Assembly: GCA_020634155.1 (NCBI GenBank)
Contig: JACKCI010000001.1
Location: 372,001 to 436,000, forward strand
DNA: 64,000 bases
From: Anaerolineales bacterium
GTDB taxonomy: Bacteria > Chloroflexota > Anaerolineae > Aggregatilineales > J027
Reading direction: 5' to 3'
A program made the translations under genes and the position numbers. Under the pieces are notes generated by a model. The model saw only the letters and a program-made list of their open reading frames with translations, made no database searches and was not told the DNA's origin. Within the stretch, counting starts at the first letter, position 1, and each line of letters opens with the position of its first letter. Of the stretch, positions 24,885-34,556 are shown in pieces.

Positions 24885-25853
24885 CTAACCGACCGCAATA
24901 CGCCGATCACGCATTGCAATCACATCACGGCATACCTCACCTTTTGCTACAACCGTATTACGAAGCACAATGGTATTGGATAAGCACGCCCCTTCACCAA
25001 TGGTGGAGCCTGCCTCCAAATAAACATATGGCCCTATCTCAGCACCATCCCCAACCTGTACACCAGCGTCAATCCGCACCGGAGGATGAATCACAACATG
25101 AGGTGGCGTCTCACTGAGGATATGGCTATCACGCCCCTCATCTAGATAGCGATTATTGAACTCAAGAAAATCGCGGTCGTTGGTTAAATGTAGGCGATAC
25201 TTGGCAACTACATAATCTACACGCCCGCCTTTAGCGAGCAACTCTCGCACAGCGCTGACCAATTCGCGTTCCCCCCGCTGCGAAGTCGGGACATTCGGCA
25301 AATACTTCAAAAAATCTTGGCTACAGGCATACAACATGAATGCCGCCTTATCTCCACGAGGGCTAGTTGGCTTTTCCATAATGTCAACTACTTGCCCGCC
25401 ATTGATAATGACATCCGCCGATGCTTTAATTTCGTCAGAAGTGGCATTGACCAGACTAAGTACAAAATCCGCCCCATTTTGGTTAAAGTGACGAATCAAG
25501 GCAGGGATATGTTCAGGGGAAGCAAGGTTGTCAATAGAGGTTAATAAGAAATCACTATCTATGTATTTTTGGGCCATCATCAATGCATCAGCGGTGCCAA
25601 TTGGATTTGGCTGCAAAACATATTTGACCTCAATGTTAGGGTACCAAGAACTATTGAGATAGGCCGCCAACTCACCCTCTTGTGACCCCATCACCACCAC
25701 AAAGCGACGAATGCCAGCCTCTCGAATCCGATCCATGACCCGTATCATAATCGGCTTACCCAATATTGGAAGCATGGCCTTTGTTCGATTACGGGTAATC
25801 ACACCTAGACGACTTCCCCGCCCTGCGGCTAAAATGACAGCCTGTTTCAGCAT
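24885..25853 (-). CDS. Sugar nucleotidyltransferase with left-handed beta-helix tail
   Basis: 322 residues. The N-terminal domain (about 1-235) is a nucleotidyltransferase starting QAVILAAGRGSRLGVITRNR and KAMLPILGKPIMIRVMDRIR. The C-terminal 75 residues are hexapeptide-like (VRIDAGVQVGDGAEIGPYVY, GSTIGEGACLSNTIVLRN), predicting a left-handed beta-helix as in GlmU or bifunctional sugar-phosphate transferases. It transfers NMP to a sugar 1-phosphate, giving an activated sugar for wall or glycan synthesis. The sugar is not identifiable. It heads the HD/hydrolase operon and has SD GAGG. Confidence 0.85.
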   Translation of the reverse strand: MLKQAVILAAGRGSRLGVITRNRTKAMLPILGKPIMIRVMDRIREAGIRRFVVVMGSQEGELAAYLNSSWYPNIEVKYVLQPNPIGTADALMMAQKYIDSDFLLTSIDNLASPEHIPALIRHFNQNGADFVLSLVNATSDEIKASADVIINGGQVVDIMEKPTSPRGDKAAFMLYACSQDFLKYLPNVPTSQRGERELVSAVRELLAKGGRVDYVVAKYRLHLTNDRDFLEFNNRYLDEGRDSHILSETPPHVVIHPPVRIDAGVQVGDGAEIGPYVYLEAGSTIGEGACLSNTIVLRNTVVAKGEVCRDVIAMRDRRIAVG

Positions 25854-25960
25854 ATGCAGTGCCTCACTTTTTCACAATAATAGCCCGTTGGTCATGTGGG
25901 ATAACGACAATTTTTCGTTATACTTAACTTAATGGTTGTTCCCGAAGGAGTATGCATCCA

Positions 25961-26197
25961 ATGTCGTCCAAGGAGAAAGTCATCCAGTATCACATTTCTC
26001 GCTTAAAAGACAAAAATCCTGAAGTATTGCTTAAGACCATTCAGGAACTGGCCCAATTTGGTAAAGATGCCGCCGACGCACTGCCCCTTCTTGAAAGTCT
26101 TTTTTGGAACTCAGAAGATGTTTCTGTCAAAAAAGCGGCTCAGTACGCCGGACGAGTCATTCTGCAACAAATCGGGGGTAATCAAGAGGCATCATAA
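25961..26197 (+). CDS. Small HEAT-repeat-like protein
   Basis: 78 residues, all helical. It has one and a half HEAT-like units: VIQYHISRLKDKNPEVLLKT, then IQELAQFGKDAADALPLLES and VKKAAQYAGRVILQQIG. I start it at the ATG at 25961, ten bases after SD AGGAG; the ATG at 25952 is only one base from that SD. No signal or catalytic motif. A protein-binding role is likely but the partner is unknown. A perfect 11-bp stem-loop spans its stop codon. Confidence 0.65.
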   Translation: MSSKEKVIQYHISRLKDKNPEVLLKTIQELAQFGKDAADALPLLESLFWNSEDVSVKKAAQYAGRVILQQIGGNQEAS

Positions 26198-26208
26198 CCT
26201 CTTGATTA
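26179..26208. terminator. Stem-loop shared by convergent genes
   Basis: TAATCAAGAGG (26179-26189) pairs perfectly with CCTCTTGATTA (26198-26208) over an 8-nt loop that contains the HEAT gene stop. It lies between converging genes. The U tract is weak on both strands, so termination is probable rather than certain. Confidence 0.55.
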
Positions 26209-26211
26209 TCC

Positions 26212-28815
26212 TTACAAACTCTTGAGACGCTCTGATACAGCCTGATAGCTCGCTCTTAAGTCCTGTAAGCGATCACGCTCACGTTGGACAATTTCCGGTT
26301 TTGCCTTCTGCACAAAGCCATCATTTGCCAATAGCCCCTCAACCCGCGCAATCTGTTGCTCTAAGCTCGTCTGCTCTTGCTCCAAGCGTTGGCGTTCGGC
26401 TTCCACATCCACCATACCCACTAAATAAAAGGCCACATCAGCCGCAATCACCACCGCCGCATTTTCTGGCGCGGCATCAGCAAATTGCAGTTCATTGACA
26501 TTACACAAGCGGGCAAAAATGTAGCTATAGGCCTCCAAGGTCTCACGCATGGTCTCCGTGATAACCACACCCGTCAATTTCTTGCTTGGCTCGATTGCGT
26601 ACTCATTGCGCGTGTTGCGAATACCGACCACCAACTCCATGATAGTCTGCATACTGGCCTCAGCCTCAGCGTCCAAATAGCTGACATCCACTTCCGGCCA
26701 TGATTCCACAATCAGCGCTTCGCCTTCATGGGGGATAGCCTGCCACAACTCTTCAGTAATGAACGGCATATAAGGGTGCAACAACCGTAAGCAGGTATCC
26801 AACGCATAGCACAAAACCGTGCGCGTAAGGGACTTGGCTGCTAAATCATCACCATAGAGGGTATGCTTGCTGATTTCGACATACCAGTCCGCCAATTCAT
26901 CCCACACAAAGGACAAAATCTGACGACCAGCCTCACCATATTGATAATTGGCAAACAAGCGGTCTACCGTTTGCACAAGGCTTGTGAGGCGGCTCATAAT
27001 CCAGCGGCTTGGTAAATCGAGCTTGGCTTGCTTAGGCCGCCCAATTGGAGCCTCGTCTTCAAGGTTACTGAGAATAAAGCGCGTGATTTGCCAAAGCTTA
27101 TTGCCAAAATTGCGGCTATGTTCCACCCGACTGAGGGCCAGATTCATATCGTTACCCGGTGCCGACCCAGTGAGCAAGGTAAACCGAAGCGCATCCGCCC
27201 CGTATTCCTCCACAATCTCCAAGGGGTCAATCACATTCCCCAAGGTCTTGCTCATCTTACGCCCGTGTTCGTCACGCACAAGGCCATGTAAGTAGATGGT
27301 CTCAAAGGGTGGCTCATCGGTGAACCACAAGCCCATCATAACCATCCGCACCACCCAAAAGAACAGGATGTCGTAGCCTGTTTCCATCATGTGAGTAGGA
27401 TAATAGCGCTGCAAGTCAGCCGTGTCTTTGGGCCAGCCCACTGTGCTAAAAGGCCACAGACCGCTGCTAAACCACGTATCGAGTACATCGGGGTCTTGTT
27501 GCCACTTGCCGGAGTCATCGGGCGGGCTATCTTCGCGGCGCACCACCACCTCACCCGTCTCAATATGGTGCCATGCCGGAATGCGATGCCCCCACCACAA
27601 TTGGCGGCTCACACACCAATCTTGGATATTCTCTAGCCAGTGGTAATAGACCTTCTCAAAGTGGTCTGGCACAATCTTAATGCGCCCATCACGTACTGCC
27701 GCAATTGCTTTTTCTGCTAAAGGCTTTACGTTGACAAACCACTGCTCGGAGATAAGCGGCTCAATAATCTCGCCGCCCCGTTGACTGACTGGCACCGTCA
27801 TATTGTAGGGCTTGACCTCAATCGTCAGGTCAGCCGCTTCCATATCTGCCCATAGTTTTTTACGGGCTTCAAAGCGCTCCAGCCCAGCATACGGCCCCGC
27901 GTTCTCATTGAGGGTCGCATCACGATTCATGACATTGATGATGGGCAAGTTGTGGCGCTGGGCTAAATCATAGTCATTGAAGTCATGACCGGGTGTGACC
28001 TTGAGCGCCCCAGTCCCAAATTCGCGGGTCACATACTCATCCGCAATCACAGGAATAGCGCGGTTGAGCATGGGGACAATTGCCATTTTGCCAATATAGT
28101 GCTGATAGCGTTCATCTTCAGGATGCACGCAGACCGCCGTATCACCCAAGATGGTCTCCGGACGAGTGGTTGCCACCGGAATGAAACCACCGCCCTCAAT
28201 CTGATATTTGAAGAAATAGAGCTTGCCTTCAATATCTTTGTTCTCAACTTCAAGGTCACTAACAGCCGTCTTCAGCCCCGGTGACCAGTTAATAAGGCGG
28301 GTACCCCGATAAACAAGACCATCTTCCCATAACCGCACAAAAGCCTCACGTACCGCTTCCGAGAGACCATCGTCTAAGGTAAAGCGCTCACGCTCCCAGT
28401 CACATGATGCTCCTAAACGGCGCAACTGCCGTTGAATGTGTCCGCCATATTTGGCTTTCCACTCCCATGTGCGACGCAAAAACTCATCGCGCCCAACGGC
28501 CTCGCGGCTAGTACCCTCATTGATGAGCATTTTCTCGACTTGAAGTTGGGTAGCAATACCCGCATGGTCAGTTCCCGGCACCCACAGCGCAGATCGCCCA
28601 GTCATCCGTGCGTGGCGAATCATCAGGTCTTCAAGGCTCACGAACATGGCATGTCCATTGTGTAGCGCACCCGTAACATTTGGCGGCGGCATACTAATCA
28701 CGTAAGGGGCCGCTCCATGATGCATTGCTTCGGGTTTAAAATAGCCGCGTTCTTCCCACCATTGGTATAAACGGGCTTCGGCTTCATTAAAATTAAAGTT
28801 CTTTTCTAGGCTCAT
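26212..28815 (-). CDS. valS: Valyl-tRNA synthetase
   Basis: 867 residues, full length for ValRS. Class I signatures: PPPNVTGALHNGHAM (HIGH-type) at about 43 and GRKMSKTLGNVIDP (KMSKS) at about 525. FKYQIEGGGFIPVATTRPET belongs to the editing (CP1) domain. The C-terminal coiled coil (about 800-865, EAERQRLEQEQTSLEQQIAR) contacts tRNA. It charges tRNA-Val in the cytoplasm. The start is three bases after the stop of the methyltransferase gene, so the two are co-transcribed. No T-box leader is visible. Confidence 0.96.
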   Translation of the reverse strand: MSLEKNFNFNEAEARLYQWWEERGYFKPEAMHHGAAPYVISMPPPNVTGALHNGHAMFVSLEDLMIRHARMTGRSALWVPGTDHAGIATQLQVEKMLINEGTSREAVGRDEFLRRTWEWKAKYGGHIQRQLRRLGASCDWERERFTLDDGLSEAVREAFVRLWEDGLVYRGTRLINWSPGLKTAVSDLEVENKDIEGKLYFFKYQIEGGGFIPVATTRPETILGDTAVCVHPEDERYQHYIGKMAIVPMLNRAIPVIADEYVTREFGTGALKVTPGHDFNDYDLAQRHNLPIINVMNRDATLNENAGPYAGLERFEARKKLWADMEAADLTIEVKPYNMTVPVSQRGGEIIEPLISEQWFVNVKPLAEKAIAAVRDGRIKIVPDHFEKVYYHWLENIQDWCVSRQLWWGHRIPAWHHIETGEVVVRREDSPPDDSGKWQQDPDVLDTWFSSGLWPFSTVGWPKDTADLQRYYPTHMMETGYDILFFWVVRMVMMGLWFTDEPPFETIYLHGLVRDEHGRKMSKTLGNVIDPLEIVEEYGADALRFTLLTGSAPGNDMNLALSRVEHSRNFGNKLWQITRFILSNLEDEAPIGRPKQAKLDLPSRWIMSRLTSLVQTVDRLFANYQYGEAGRQILSFVWDELADWYVEISKHTLYGDDLAAKSLTRTVLCYALDTCLRLLHPYMPFITEELWQAIPHEGEALIVESWPEVDVSYLDAEAEASMQTIMELVVGIRNTRNEYAIEPSKKLTGVVITETMRETLEAYSYIFARLCNVNELQFADAAPENAAVVIAADVAFYLVGMVDVEAERQRLEQEQTSLEQQIARVEGLLANDGFVQKAKPEIVQRERDRLQDLRASYQAVSERLKSL

Positions 28816-28818
28816 TCA

Positions 28819-29598
28819 CTACTCCGGTTTGCGTGCAAGCATGACCAATTCTAGGCGGTCGCGGATACTTTCAATACCTTCAAACCCTGCTTCTAGCAGA
28901 GCAACTTGAACTTCGGTGGCAGTCAAGGCACGGCAAATCACCGGACGCTTGACAATTTGATAGTCAGTCTTCGCCCCACTCACGATAAAGCTATTGATGG
29001 TGACGGTCAACGGGGGGCCATCGTCCCAATCCCATATGTCAAAGGTGATGACTTGCGGCTCATTAAGTTCACCATCGTGAACACGTCCGGGGATGAAGCG
29101 GGGACGGTCTTCGATAAACGGCTCAAAGTCCTGCATCCCAACAACCACTGTGCCACCCGGTCGCAAAACCTTATGAAAGGAAATGAGTGCCGCTTCAATT
29201 TCTTCATCGGTAATCAAGTGGGGGAAAGCACTCCCCTTGGTCAAAAGGGCATCATACCCTTCTGAGTCAAGCAGGCGCGATAACTCGTGGAAGCTGGCCT
29301 GTACAAAAGTGATTTTGTCAGCTACCCCATACTGTTCAGCATAACGCCGTGCGCGTTCTAACATTCCTGCGCTGGGGTCGGCAGCGGTGACTTCATAGCC
29401 GAGTTGGGCCAAAGCGATTGATTGGGTACCCGGCCCGCAAGAAGCATCTACAACGCGCTTGACACCACGCTCCCGCAGCCAACGCCGCAGTTGGAGGCCC
29501 TCACGTTCTATTGCGGTCTCCCAATCTCGATACCAGAGATGGTAATCATCAGCCACAGCATCATAAAATGTGTTGGTACGGTTAGAGGGGTCTGTCAT
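28819..29598 (-). CDS. Class I SAM methyltransferase, glycine/sarcosine N-methyltransferase-like
   Basis: 259 residues. It opens FYDAVADDYHLWYRDWETAI, close to the start seen in glycine-sarcosine N-methyltransferases. Motif I follows as VVDASCGPGTQSIALAQLG, with the acidic ribose contact in VTAADPSAGMLERA. Post-core strands include ITFVQASFHELS and LRPGGTVVVGMQD. It transfers a methyl group from SAM; the glycine-betaine pathway is a reasonable guess only. SD AGAGG is present. It lies between tRNA-Thr and valS on the same strand, and valS begins three bases after its stop. Confidence 0.8.
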   Translation of the reverse strand: MTDPSNRTNTFYDAVADDYHLWYRDWETAIEREGLQLRRWLRERGVKRVVDASCGPGTQSIALAQLGYEVTAADPSAGMLERARRYAEQYGVADKITFVQASFHELSRLLDSEGYDALLTKGSAFPHLITDEEIEAALISFHKVLRPGGTVVVGMQDFEPFIEDRPRFIPGRVHDGELNEPQVITFDIWDWDDGPPLTVTINSFIVSGAKTDYQIVKRPVICRALTATEVQVALLEAGFEGIESIRDRLELVMLARKPE

Positions 29599-29672
29599 GG
29601 TGATTTACCTCTGCTAATAAGCGGCATGAGTTTAGCAAAGGGTAGCAAAACCTGTCAACAAGCAACAAAAAA

Positions 29673-29745
29673 AGCCATCCATGGGACTTGAACCCATAAC
29701 CTATCGCTTACGAAGCGATTGCTCTGCCAATTGAGCTAGGATGGC
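29673..29745 (-). tRNA. tRNA-Thr (anticodon CGT)
   Basis: The minus strand folds into a full cloverleaf. The acceptor stem GCCATCC/GGATGGC is perfect, the D arm is GCTC...GAGC, the anticodon stem ATCGC/GCGAT surrounds loop TTCGTAA, and the T arm ATGGG/CCCAT encloses TTCAAGT. The anticodon CGT (29713 region) reads ACG threonine codons. The 72 paired-length bases are followed by a U discriminator; CCA is not encoded. A run of T follows and may act as terminator. Confidence 0.95.
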
Positions 29746-29756
29746 AATCAGGGCTA

Positions 29757-29785
29757 ATCTTAGCAGTTTGAATAGGTTAGGGCAA
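29757..29785 (-). promoter_or_regulatory. Promoter of tRNA-Thr
   Basis: Minus-strand TTGCCC (29785-29780), a 17-nt spacer and TAAGAT (29762-29757) preceded by TGC, ending 11 bases before the tRNA 5' end. Confidence 0.55.
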
Positions 29786-29849
29786 GGCCAATTTTTGTGT
29801 TAAACTCAACCCCGATTGATGGGTTCTACAACAGGAAAGGTAATGGTAG

Positions 29850-31409
29850 ATGCTCAAAAAATATAGCCTACTCGTCCTGATCGTCCTCTTAGGAATGACC
29901 AGCATGAATCTAACACCCCCCAGCCACGCCCAAGACAATGCCAACCCCTTTGGTTCTGAATGGTTCAGCCAAGGAATCATGTATGAGGTCTTCGTGCGTA
30001 GCTTCCGCGATACCAACGGAGATGGCATTGGTGACCTCCAAGGTGTAATTGAGGGCCTCGATTATATCCAAAGCCTCGGAGCCACTATCATCTGGCTCAT
30101 GCCCGTCCACCCCAGCCCCACCTATCATGGTTATGATGTCACTGATTATTATGGTATTAATCCCGACTATGGCACCGTAGACGACATGCTGCAACTGATT
30201 CAGGAAGTTCACAACCGAGGCATGTATATCATTCTCGACTACATTGCCAACCACAGTTCTAGCCAACACCCCTTCTTTCTAAATGCTTACAACAATCGTC
30301 GCTCTATCACTTCAGAATTCTACAAGTGGCGCAATGAGGGTCAGACTTCATATGAAGGTTTCACACCCGCCATGCCAGAACTGAATTACAATACCCCCAT
30401 TGTGCGCCAATACATGATTGAGATGGCGCTCTACTGGCTTGACCCCAATGGTGACGGTGACCCCTCTGATGGTGTTGATGGCCTACGCTGTGATGTGGCC
30501 GTCGGTCCACCCTTGGGTTTCTGGGCTGAACTTCGCACGGCTATGCGTGAACTCAATCCTGAAGCCATTTTATTGGCTGAGGCATGGCTGCGGGATGCCC
30601 CTGCACTCACAAATTACCTACAAGGCAACGCTTTTAACGCCGCCTTTGACTTCCCTACCTTCCACGCCCTTATCTCTGACCACAACTTCAACGATGACGG
30701 GCTGGTATCAGGTCAATCATCGGGCTATCTTCTTGAAATTGCTGTGAATGGGGCGCAACATGTCTATCTCCCCGGCGCTCATCTGGTGCGCTTCATCAAT
30801 AATCACGACACCAACCGCATCATGAGCGAGGTTGAAGGGGATATGGCACGCGCCAAGGCTGCCGCCGTTTGGCTTTTCACCGCACCCGGCACACCCATGA
30901 TTTACTACGGCGAAGAAATCGGTATGCTCGGCTCCAAAGGCGCGGGCAACCCGTACTGGGATGAAAACCGACGCGAGTCAATGGACTGGTATGCCAGCAC
31001 ATTCGGCCCTGCCATGACCACATGGTTTATGCCAGATGACACCGTGAATCTACCTAACGATGGTACTAGTGTGGAGGAAGAAGAGGGCGACGACGCCTCA
31101 CTGCTCAACCACTACCGCGCCCTTGCGACCTTGCGGAATAGCACCCCTGCCCTACAGACAGGCGTCACGGGCACCCTCAACCTCTCGCCCGAAGCGAAAG
31201 ACCTCTATGCCATGTGGCGCGGGGATATTGAAAATGTGTTTTATGGCATCATCATCAACTTTGAGCAAGAGACAGTGTCCGCTACCTTCCAACGCGACTT
31301 CACATCCAATGAAATTGTGATGAGTAGTGGCTTTACTCTCGACGGCAACAGCTTCACAGTTGAGCCAGCGGGTTATGCTATTCTCGCCATGACCTTGCCC
31401 AAAGATTAA
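29850..31409 (+). CDS. Secreted alpha-amylase family glycoside hydrolase (GH13)
   Basis: 519 residues. A signal peptide (about 1-28, LLVLIVLLGMTSMN then AHAQ-type cleavage SHAQD) is followed by a GH13 barrel. The four conserved regions are ILDYIANHS, GLRCDVAVG with nucleophile Asp215, LLAEAW with acid/base Glu244, and FINNHDTNR with Asp320. GDGIGDLQGVIEGLDYIQSL marks the oligo-1,6-glucosidase-like branch. A small beta domain closes the C-terminus. It should hydrolyse alpha-glucans outside the cell. All three catalytic acids are present. The convergent neighbour encodes a solute-binding lipoprotein that could take up released sugars. Confidence 0.92.
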   Translation: MLKKYSLLVLIVLLGMTSMNLTPPSHAQDNANPFGSEWFSQGIMYEVFVRSFRDTNGDGIGDLQGVIEGLDYIQSLGATIIWLMPVHPSPTYHGYDVTDYYGINPDYGTVDDMLQLIQEVHNRGMYIILDYIANHSSSQHPFFLNAYNNRRSITSEFYKWRNEGQTSYEGFTPAMPELNYNTPIVRQYMIEMALYWLDPNGDGDPSDGVDGLRCDVAVGPPLGFWAELRTAMRELNPEAILLAEAWLRDAPALTNYLQGNAFNAAFDFPTFHALISDHNFNDDGLVSGQSSGYLLEIAVNGAQHVYLPGAHLVRFINNHDTNRIMSEVEGDMARAKAAAVWLFTAPGTPMIYYGEEIGMLGSKGAGNPYWDENRRESMDWYASTFGPAMTTWFMPDDTVNLPNDGTSVEEEEGDDASLLNHYRALATLRNSTPALQTGVTGTLNLSPEAKDLYAMWRGDIENVFYGIIINFEQETVSATFQRDFTSNEIVMSSGFTLDGNSFTVEPAGYAILAMTLPKD

Positions 31410-31417
31410 GGTTCCAC

Positions 31418-31445
31418 AGGGGAAGGGGTTGTGGCCTCTTCCCCT
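31418..31445. terminator. Stem-loop between convergent genes
   Basis: AGGGGAAG (31418-31425) pairs with CTTCCCCT (31438-31445) between the GH13 stop and the solute-binding protein stop. There is no U tract, so it may be only a weak bidirectional terminator. Confidence 0.4.
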
Positions 31446-32595
31446 AACGAATAGCCTCAAGGAACTCATCCGCGACTTGCTCAATATCTTCAGTGCGAGC
31501 GCGTTCCAAATATACTTCAAGCTGCGGCAAAATCGTCTCATAATAGAGGGGATAGGGTGATACCCCTTGGCTACGCTCAAACATAACCGCCATTGTCCAC
31601 TCAACATCGGAACGAGAGCCAGCAATTGGCGGTACCCAGCCCGATGCATCAATAAAGACTTGTTGCCCGCTTGCACTAAGTACATAAGCAAAGAAGCGTG
31701 TCGCCGCCTCCACACTGGTATCCGTCGCATTGGCACTTAGGAGCAATGGTACAACTTCAACAAAGGGTCGCCAGCCACTGGGTAGCGTCACTACCGTCAA
31801 CGCATCACCGAGTTGAGCCTGAAGTGCTGGATAAGCCGAGGCATAACCAATATACTGCTGAACATCACCATTGATAAAATCGGCGGAGTCATCACCCCAA
31901 CGCACATTGTCATTTTCCATTATTTGCCGATATTCCCGTAAATAGGACATCAAGTCCAACCGCAGAAAGGTAGAGCGTCCATCTGCATCAACCATTGATA
32001 ATTGCACCCCATGATAAAGGGCATAGATACCCGCTGGGTCAATCAAGGTGGGTTGCGCTAACAGGTCGCTTTCCTCTGTCAGGATGGTGTCGTTGAGATA
32101 TAACACCAGCGTATCACCCATTAAGGGTACACCCCATAAGTCACGCCGATACTCTAAACTCGAGGTCAAAGCAGCAGGAATAGAATCTTCTGCTGCCGAC
32201 CGAAACTCAGCGCTCAGTGGATAAATCAGCCTATTATCGGCTAAGGGTGCAATCCATTGATAGTTACCAACAAGAATATCTGGCCCACCCCCGCTCCGAA
32301 CAGCCAGTTCATAGTCAGCCAACATCGTTTCAGCCCGATGATACTCCAACACCACCTCAATTTGATTTTGGCTGGCATTGAAGGCCTCGGTTATAGCTTG
32401 TAGACCATTCAATGTTGTATCAGTATAGGGATGCCATAGCGTCAGTTGCACGTCAAATGGCAAAGCGGGAACTGAGGTATGGGTTGGCAAAGCCGTTGCT
32501 TGTGGTTCGGAACCCTGCCCACCACAACCCACTAACCACACCATGAACACCGCAAAAATCAAGGGTTTCCAAGTAGCGCTATCAGCCCTTCGCAT
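31444..32595 (-). CDS. Extracellular solute-binding lipoprotein (ABC importer type)
   Basis: 383 residues. A lipoprotein signal ends in lipobox LVGC at about residue 24. The mature part is a family 1 type solute-binding fold: VQLTLWHPYTDTTLNGLQAI, GGPDILVGNYQWIAPLADNR and LWGVPLMGDTLVLYLND, with a late FFAYVLSASGQQVFIDASGW. Such proteins bind sugars or oligosaccharides for an ABC importer. No permease or ATPase gene is in this window, so the cognate transporter lies elsewhere. SD GGGAG. It is divergent from the CNB-kinase gene with 33 bases between. Confidence 0.85.
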   Translation of the reverse strand: MRRADSATWKPLIFAVFMVWLVGCGGQGSEPQATALPTHTSVPALPFDVQLTLWHPYTDTTLNGLQAITEAFNASQNQIEVVLEYHRAETMLADYELAVRSGGGPDILVGNYQWIAPLADNRLIYPLSAEFRSAAEDSIPAALTSSLEYRRDLWGVPLMGDTLVLYLNDTILTEESDLLAQPTLIDPAGIYALYHGVQLSMVDADGRSTFLRLDLMSYLREYRQIMENDNVRWGDDSADFINGDVQQYIGYASAYPALQAQLGDALTVVTLPSGWRPFVEVVPLLLSANATDTSVEAATRFFAYVLSASGQQVFIDASGWVPPIAGSRSDVEWTMAVMFERSQGVSPYPLYYETILPQLEVYLERARTEDIEQVADEFLEAIR

Positions 32596-32628
32596 GATAC
32601 ACTCCCAACATAAAGAAAGGGTTTCGAG

Positions 32629-33921
32629 ATGCCAGAGGAACTTAATGCAGTTGAATTGTTAACCAAAACCTTCCCCGATGTAAATAGGGATGTCTTAGTT
32701 GCAATTGCCCAACTGGCCCACATCAAATCCTACCCCCCCCGCACCATATTATGCAACGAAGGTGAAACAGGAGACACCTTCTATCTGGTTGGTACTGGTG
32801 AGGTGGACATCACCAAGAAAATGGGGGATGCTGAGGACAAGATTCTCCGCAAAATGGAGCCGGGTGAGTTCTTTGGGGAAATGGCATTGCTGCATGACAC
32901 CGTGCGAAGCGCTACTGTCCGCACCGTAACCGAGACCACTGTGCTAGAACTTGACCGTAGCACCTTCACCGCTGCCATCCAACAAAACCCCTCTATGGTA
33001 TTGACCCTTATCCGTACCATGATTGACCGCATGAGGGCCAACGATGCCCAAGCCCTTGCGGAACTGGCCGCCGAAAAGGAAAAGGTCGAAAACGCTTACG
33101 ACGAACTCCGCCGCCAAGAAGCCAAGCGTGACGAATTTCTGGATACGATGGCTCATGAACTGCGTACCCCGCTTACCGCGGCTAAGGGCTATATCCAGTT
33201 GATTAAAGCAGGCATGCTCCAAGGGCCAGCCCTGCAAATGGGCATCGAGAAGATTGATTTCTCATTTAACCGCATCATTAGCCTTGTTAATGACCTACTC
33301 TTTGTACAGGAAATGGAGCTTCTTGATTTTGGCTTTACTAAGGTCAATCTCCGTGAGGTCGTGACCGAAGCCCTCGACCAAATGTCCCATATCACTACCG
33401 AGCAACGGGCTGCCATCCGTGTTACAACGGGAGACGATATTCCGTCTATTGTAGCTGACCACGACGGCCTGCTGCGGGTCTTTGTTCATTTACTCGACAA
33501 CGCTGTAAAGTTCAGCCCCGAAGGCGGTGAAATTGCCGTGAGGATGCGTGCCAGCACCAAACATGTCGAAGTTGATTTTACAGATCATGGCATTGGCATC
33601 CCGCCGGAGTTCATGCCCCGTCTATTTGAGCGCTTTGAACGGGTTGAGTCATACAAAGAGTACCTTTTTGGTGGCCTCGGTTTGGGCTTGCCCATTGTCA
33701 AGCACATTGTTGAGAGTCATGGCGGCAAAATCAGCGTACAATCCGAACTTGGTCAGGGTAGCACCTTCACCCTTACTCTACCCATTGACGCCCGACGCGC
33801 CACCATAACCCTCAACGTCAATAGCAATGAATGGGTTGATGTACCTGAAGACAAAAAGAAAACAAGCGAAACCCAAGCCCTAACACCATCACCAGAAAGC
33901 ACACCCGATACCCTCGAATAG
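32629..33921 (+). CDS. Cyclic-nucleotide-binding domain histidine kinase
   Basis: 430 residues, soluble. A CNB domain (about 15-135; ILCNEGETGDTFYLVGTGEV, GEFFGEMALLHDTVRSATVR) is joined by a coiled-coil linker (about 137-167) to a HisKA domain with phospho-His176 in TMAHELRTPLTAAKGYI. The HATPase domain has N-box LLDNAVKFS and G boxes FTDHGIGIP and GGLGLGLPIVKHI. A charged tail ends it. It probably couples cAMP, cGMP or another ligand to phosphotransfer. No response regulator lies next to it. SD AAAGG. Confidence 0.88.
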   Translation: MPEELNAVELLTKTFPDVNRDVLVAIAQLAHIKSYPPRTILCNEGETGDTFYLVGTGEVDITKKMGDAEDKILRKMEPGEFFGEMALLHDTVRSATVRTVTETTVLELDRSTFTAAIQQNPSMVLTLIRTMIDRMRANDAQALAELAAEKEKVENAYDELRRQEAKRDEFLDTMAHELRTPLTAAKGYIQLIKAGMLQGPALQMGIEKIDFSFNRIISLVNDLLFVQEMELLDFGFTKVNLREVVTEALDQMSHITTEQRAAIRVTTGDDIPSIVADHDGLLRVFVHLLDNAVKFSPEGGEIAVRMRASTKHVEVDFTDHGIGIPPEFMPRLFERFERVESYKEYLFGGLGLGLPIVKHIVESHGGKISVQSELGQGSTFTLTLPIDARRATITLNVNSNEWVDVPEDKKKTSETQALTPSPESTPDTLE

Positions 33922-33938
33922 GGTCAAAGGCTACCAAC

Positions 33939-34463
33939 CTAGATGCTCGGCGCAACTCGAAAGAGGATTTGATCGTTCTCGTCATAACTGACGAAGGCGA
34001 AGAACGGAATAGCGCCATCACGGAAAATCATCGGCAACACAATCGGTAAATCCTCAACCAATAGCAAGTCATCACGGCTCAACACCTCTGCTAGTGATAG
34101 CCAATGCAATGTACCTTCATCAGATTCGATGACCTCGCGTGTAGTTGCTTCGGCCTTGAAAATATACAGTAAGATACCCGTATCTTGCCCAGCATCAACG
34201 TGTGTTGAACCGCAAAACTGAACATTCTTAACTGTCAAGCCGGACTCTTCTTTGATTTCCCGTATGGCCCCCGTAAGAGGGTCTTCATCGCGTTCTAGAT
34301 GTCCGCCAAGGCCATTATAATAACCCGGAAAAATACGCTTATGCGGCCCACGTTTCATCAACAAAATATCTTCCCCATGCGTCACAAAACACAGCGTGCG
34401 GGGAACGACCTGCCAACGTTGTTGCGTCGCCTGTGAGTCGGCTCCTTGGTCTTTAGCACCCAT
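33939..34463 (-). CDS. Nudix hydrolase
   Basis: 174 residues. The Nudix box is intact in GGHLERDEDPLTGAIREI continuing KEESGL, matching Gx5Ex7REUxEExGU. The N-terminus RTLCFVTHGEDILLMKRGPH and the C-terminal HWLSLAEVL resemble MutT/8-oxo-dGTP diphosphatase relatives. It cleaves a nucleoside diphosphate linked to another group; the substrate is not certain. SD AGGAGG, six bases before the ATG. A hydrophilic 20-residue N-terminal extension precedes the fold. It is divergent from the helical/SPFH pair. Confidence 0.9.
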   Translation of the reverse strand: MGAKDQGADSQATQQRWQVVPRTLCFVTHGEDILLMKRGPHKRIFPGYYNGLGGHLERDEDPLTGAIREIKEESGLTVKNVQFCGSTHVDAGQDTGILLYIFKAEATTREVIESDEGTLHWLSLAEVLSRDDLLLVEDLPIVLPMIFRDGAIPFFAFVSYDENDQILFRVAPSI

Positions 34464-34556
34464 CCTTCACCTCCTAACGATTGGGACTGGTAGCATTGCC
34501 TGTAAAGTGTATGCTAAACTGAGGTATCCTACACACAAACGCACAAGGAGGGCAAT

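Noticed and set aside
29641..29760. T-box or attenuator upstream of the methyltransferase-valS operon
   Set aside because: The structured sequence there is a complete tRNA-Thr gene on the same strand, and no T-box motif is seen.
31152..31736. 194-codon minus frame spanning the GH13 and solute-binding genes
   Set aside because: Overlaps two well-supported genes in other frames.
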